From contig CACOGC010000009.1 in assembly GCA_902626645.1 (NCBI GenBank), positions 1-41,869 on the forward strand: 41,869 nucleotides of DNA, written 5' to 3'. The stretch comes from an uncultured Pelagibacteraceae bacterium. Lineage in GTDB: Bacteria; Pseudomonadota; Alphaproteobacteria; Pelagibacterales; Pelagibacteraceae. Shown here piece after piece: positions 41,731 to 41,869 of the stretch; position 1 is the stretch's first letter, and each line of letters begins with the position of its first letter. The notes under the pieces were generated by a model, which saw only the letters and a list, made by a program, of their open reading frames with translations, did no database searches and was not told the DNA's origin. The position numbers were made by a program, and so were the translations under genes.

Positions 41731-41742
41731 ATTATCTATAAT
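41715..41742 (+). promoter_or_regulatory. Candidate promoter reading into the sfsA 5' part
   Basis: TTGTAT (41715-41720) and TATAAT (41737-41742) are 16 bases apart. The -10 lies inside the 18-base gap between the two divergent start codons (41730 and 41749). Transcription would begin at or near the ATG at 41749. Confidence 0.4.
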
Positions 41743-41748
41743 TTGAAT

Positions 41749-41869
41749 ATGGAATTTACCAAGTCTTTAATAAAAGGCAAATTAATCAAAAGATATAAAC
41801 GTTTTTTTGTAGATGTAAAAATAAATCAAGAAGTTGTGACAGCACATTGTCCAAATACAGGCTCAATGA
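41749..41869 (+). CDS. sfsA: SfsA N-terminal segment, cut by the window edge
   Basis: The last 121 bases encode 40 residues, starting [20 protein letters not shown] and ending [10 protein letters not shown]. This is the N-terminal OB-fold of SfsA (sugar fermentation stimulation protein, a proposed DNA-binding or nuclease-like protein), including the highly conserved RYKRF and HCPNTGSM motifs. The C-terminal half of an SfsA is found on the minus strand at 40651 to about 41040, fused to CinA. Whether this + strand frame continues into a full SfsA or into the tail of cinA cannot be seen here. Confidence 0.85.
   Translation, partial: MEFTKSLIKGKLIKRYKRFFVDVKINQEVVTAHCPNTGSM

Noticed and set aside
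1..41869. CRISPR arrays, transposases, integrases, toxin-antitoxin pairs or other defence genes
   Set aside because: Searched by eye for regular repeats and family motifs; none were found, and nearly all frames are housekeeping or transport genes.

Overview
The window is a gene-dense, very AT-rich stretch of bacterial chromosome. Tiny or negative intergenic gaps, short promoters close to start codons, the protein families present and the gene order (purB-purC-purS-purQ-purL-bolA-grxD facing rpsD) all fit a streamlined marine alphaproteobacterium of the SAR11 / Pelagibacterales type. That assignment is inference from content; no rRNA or other phylogenetic marker was compared. I see no tRNA, rRNA, CRISPR array, insertion sequence, phage gene or plasmid function.

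Layout. Positions 1-8514 hold the 3' part of a TctA-type permease, a GT4 glycosyltransferase, a thioredoxin-fold protein, a gamma-carbonic-anhydrase-like hexapeptide protein, an IsdG-like monooxygenase preceded by a tiny membrane peptide, a PNPOx-like flavoprotein, a beta-hydroxyacid dehydrogenase, an MFS transporter, rpoZ with a long acidic tail, and a CaiB-type CoA-transferase. Positions 8546-13539 hold a TRAP transporter (dctP, hairpin terminator, dctQ, dctM), a DusA-type tRNA-dihydrouridine synthase, a TSUP exporter and a DUF2061 protein. Positions 13693-17056 hold an orphan GNAT-like protein, a pair of hairpins that may be a small RNA or terminators, a Lys/Glu/Arg-rich coiled-coil protein and a phosphomannomutase/phosphoglucomutase. 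Positions 17057-20781 hold nrdA-nrdB behind tandem NrdR-like boxes, then an FkbM methyltransferase. Positions 20786-25046 hold a leftward gph-prpD-prpB-prpC group (methylcitrate cycle).

Positions 25118-34120 run rightward: a GlmU-like protein reduced to its acetyltransferase domain, glmS, a class II DAHP synthase, nadE, cysS, cimA, a TrmJ-like methyltransferase and rpsD. Positions 34124-41730 run leftward as one tight cluster: a cinA-sfsA chimera, map, purB, purC, purS, purQ, purL, bolA and grxD. The last 121 bases start a divergent gene on the + strand.

The most unusual object is at the right end. The minus-strand gene at 40651-41730 is CinA-N for about 230 residues, then switches in frame to the C-terminal PD-(D/E)XK-like half of SfsA. 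The missing SfsA N-terminus begins 18 bases away on the opposite strand, at 41749. The simplest reading is an inversion with breakpoints inside cinA and sfsA, either real in the genome or a chimeric amplification/assembly artefact. Other points of interest are the stand-alone GlmU acetyltransferase domain, a terminator hairpin whose 3' arm carries the Shine-Dalgarno of dctQ, NrdR boxes combined with an NrdA lacking an ATP-cone, and the GC-rich hairpin pair after the GNAT gene.
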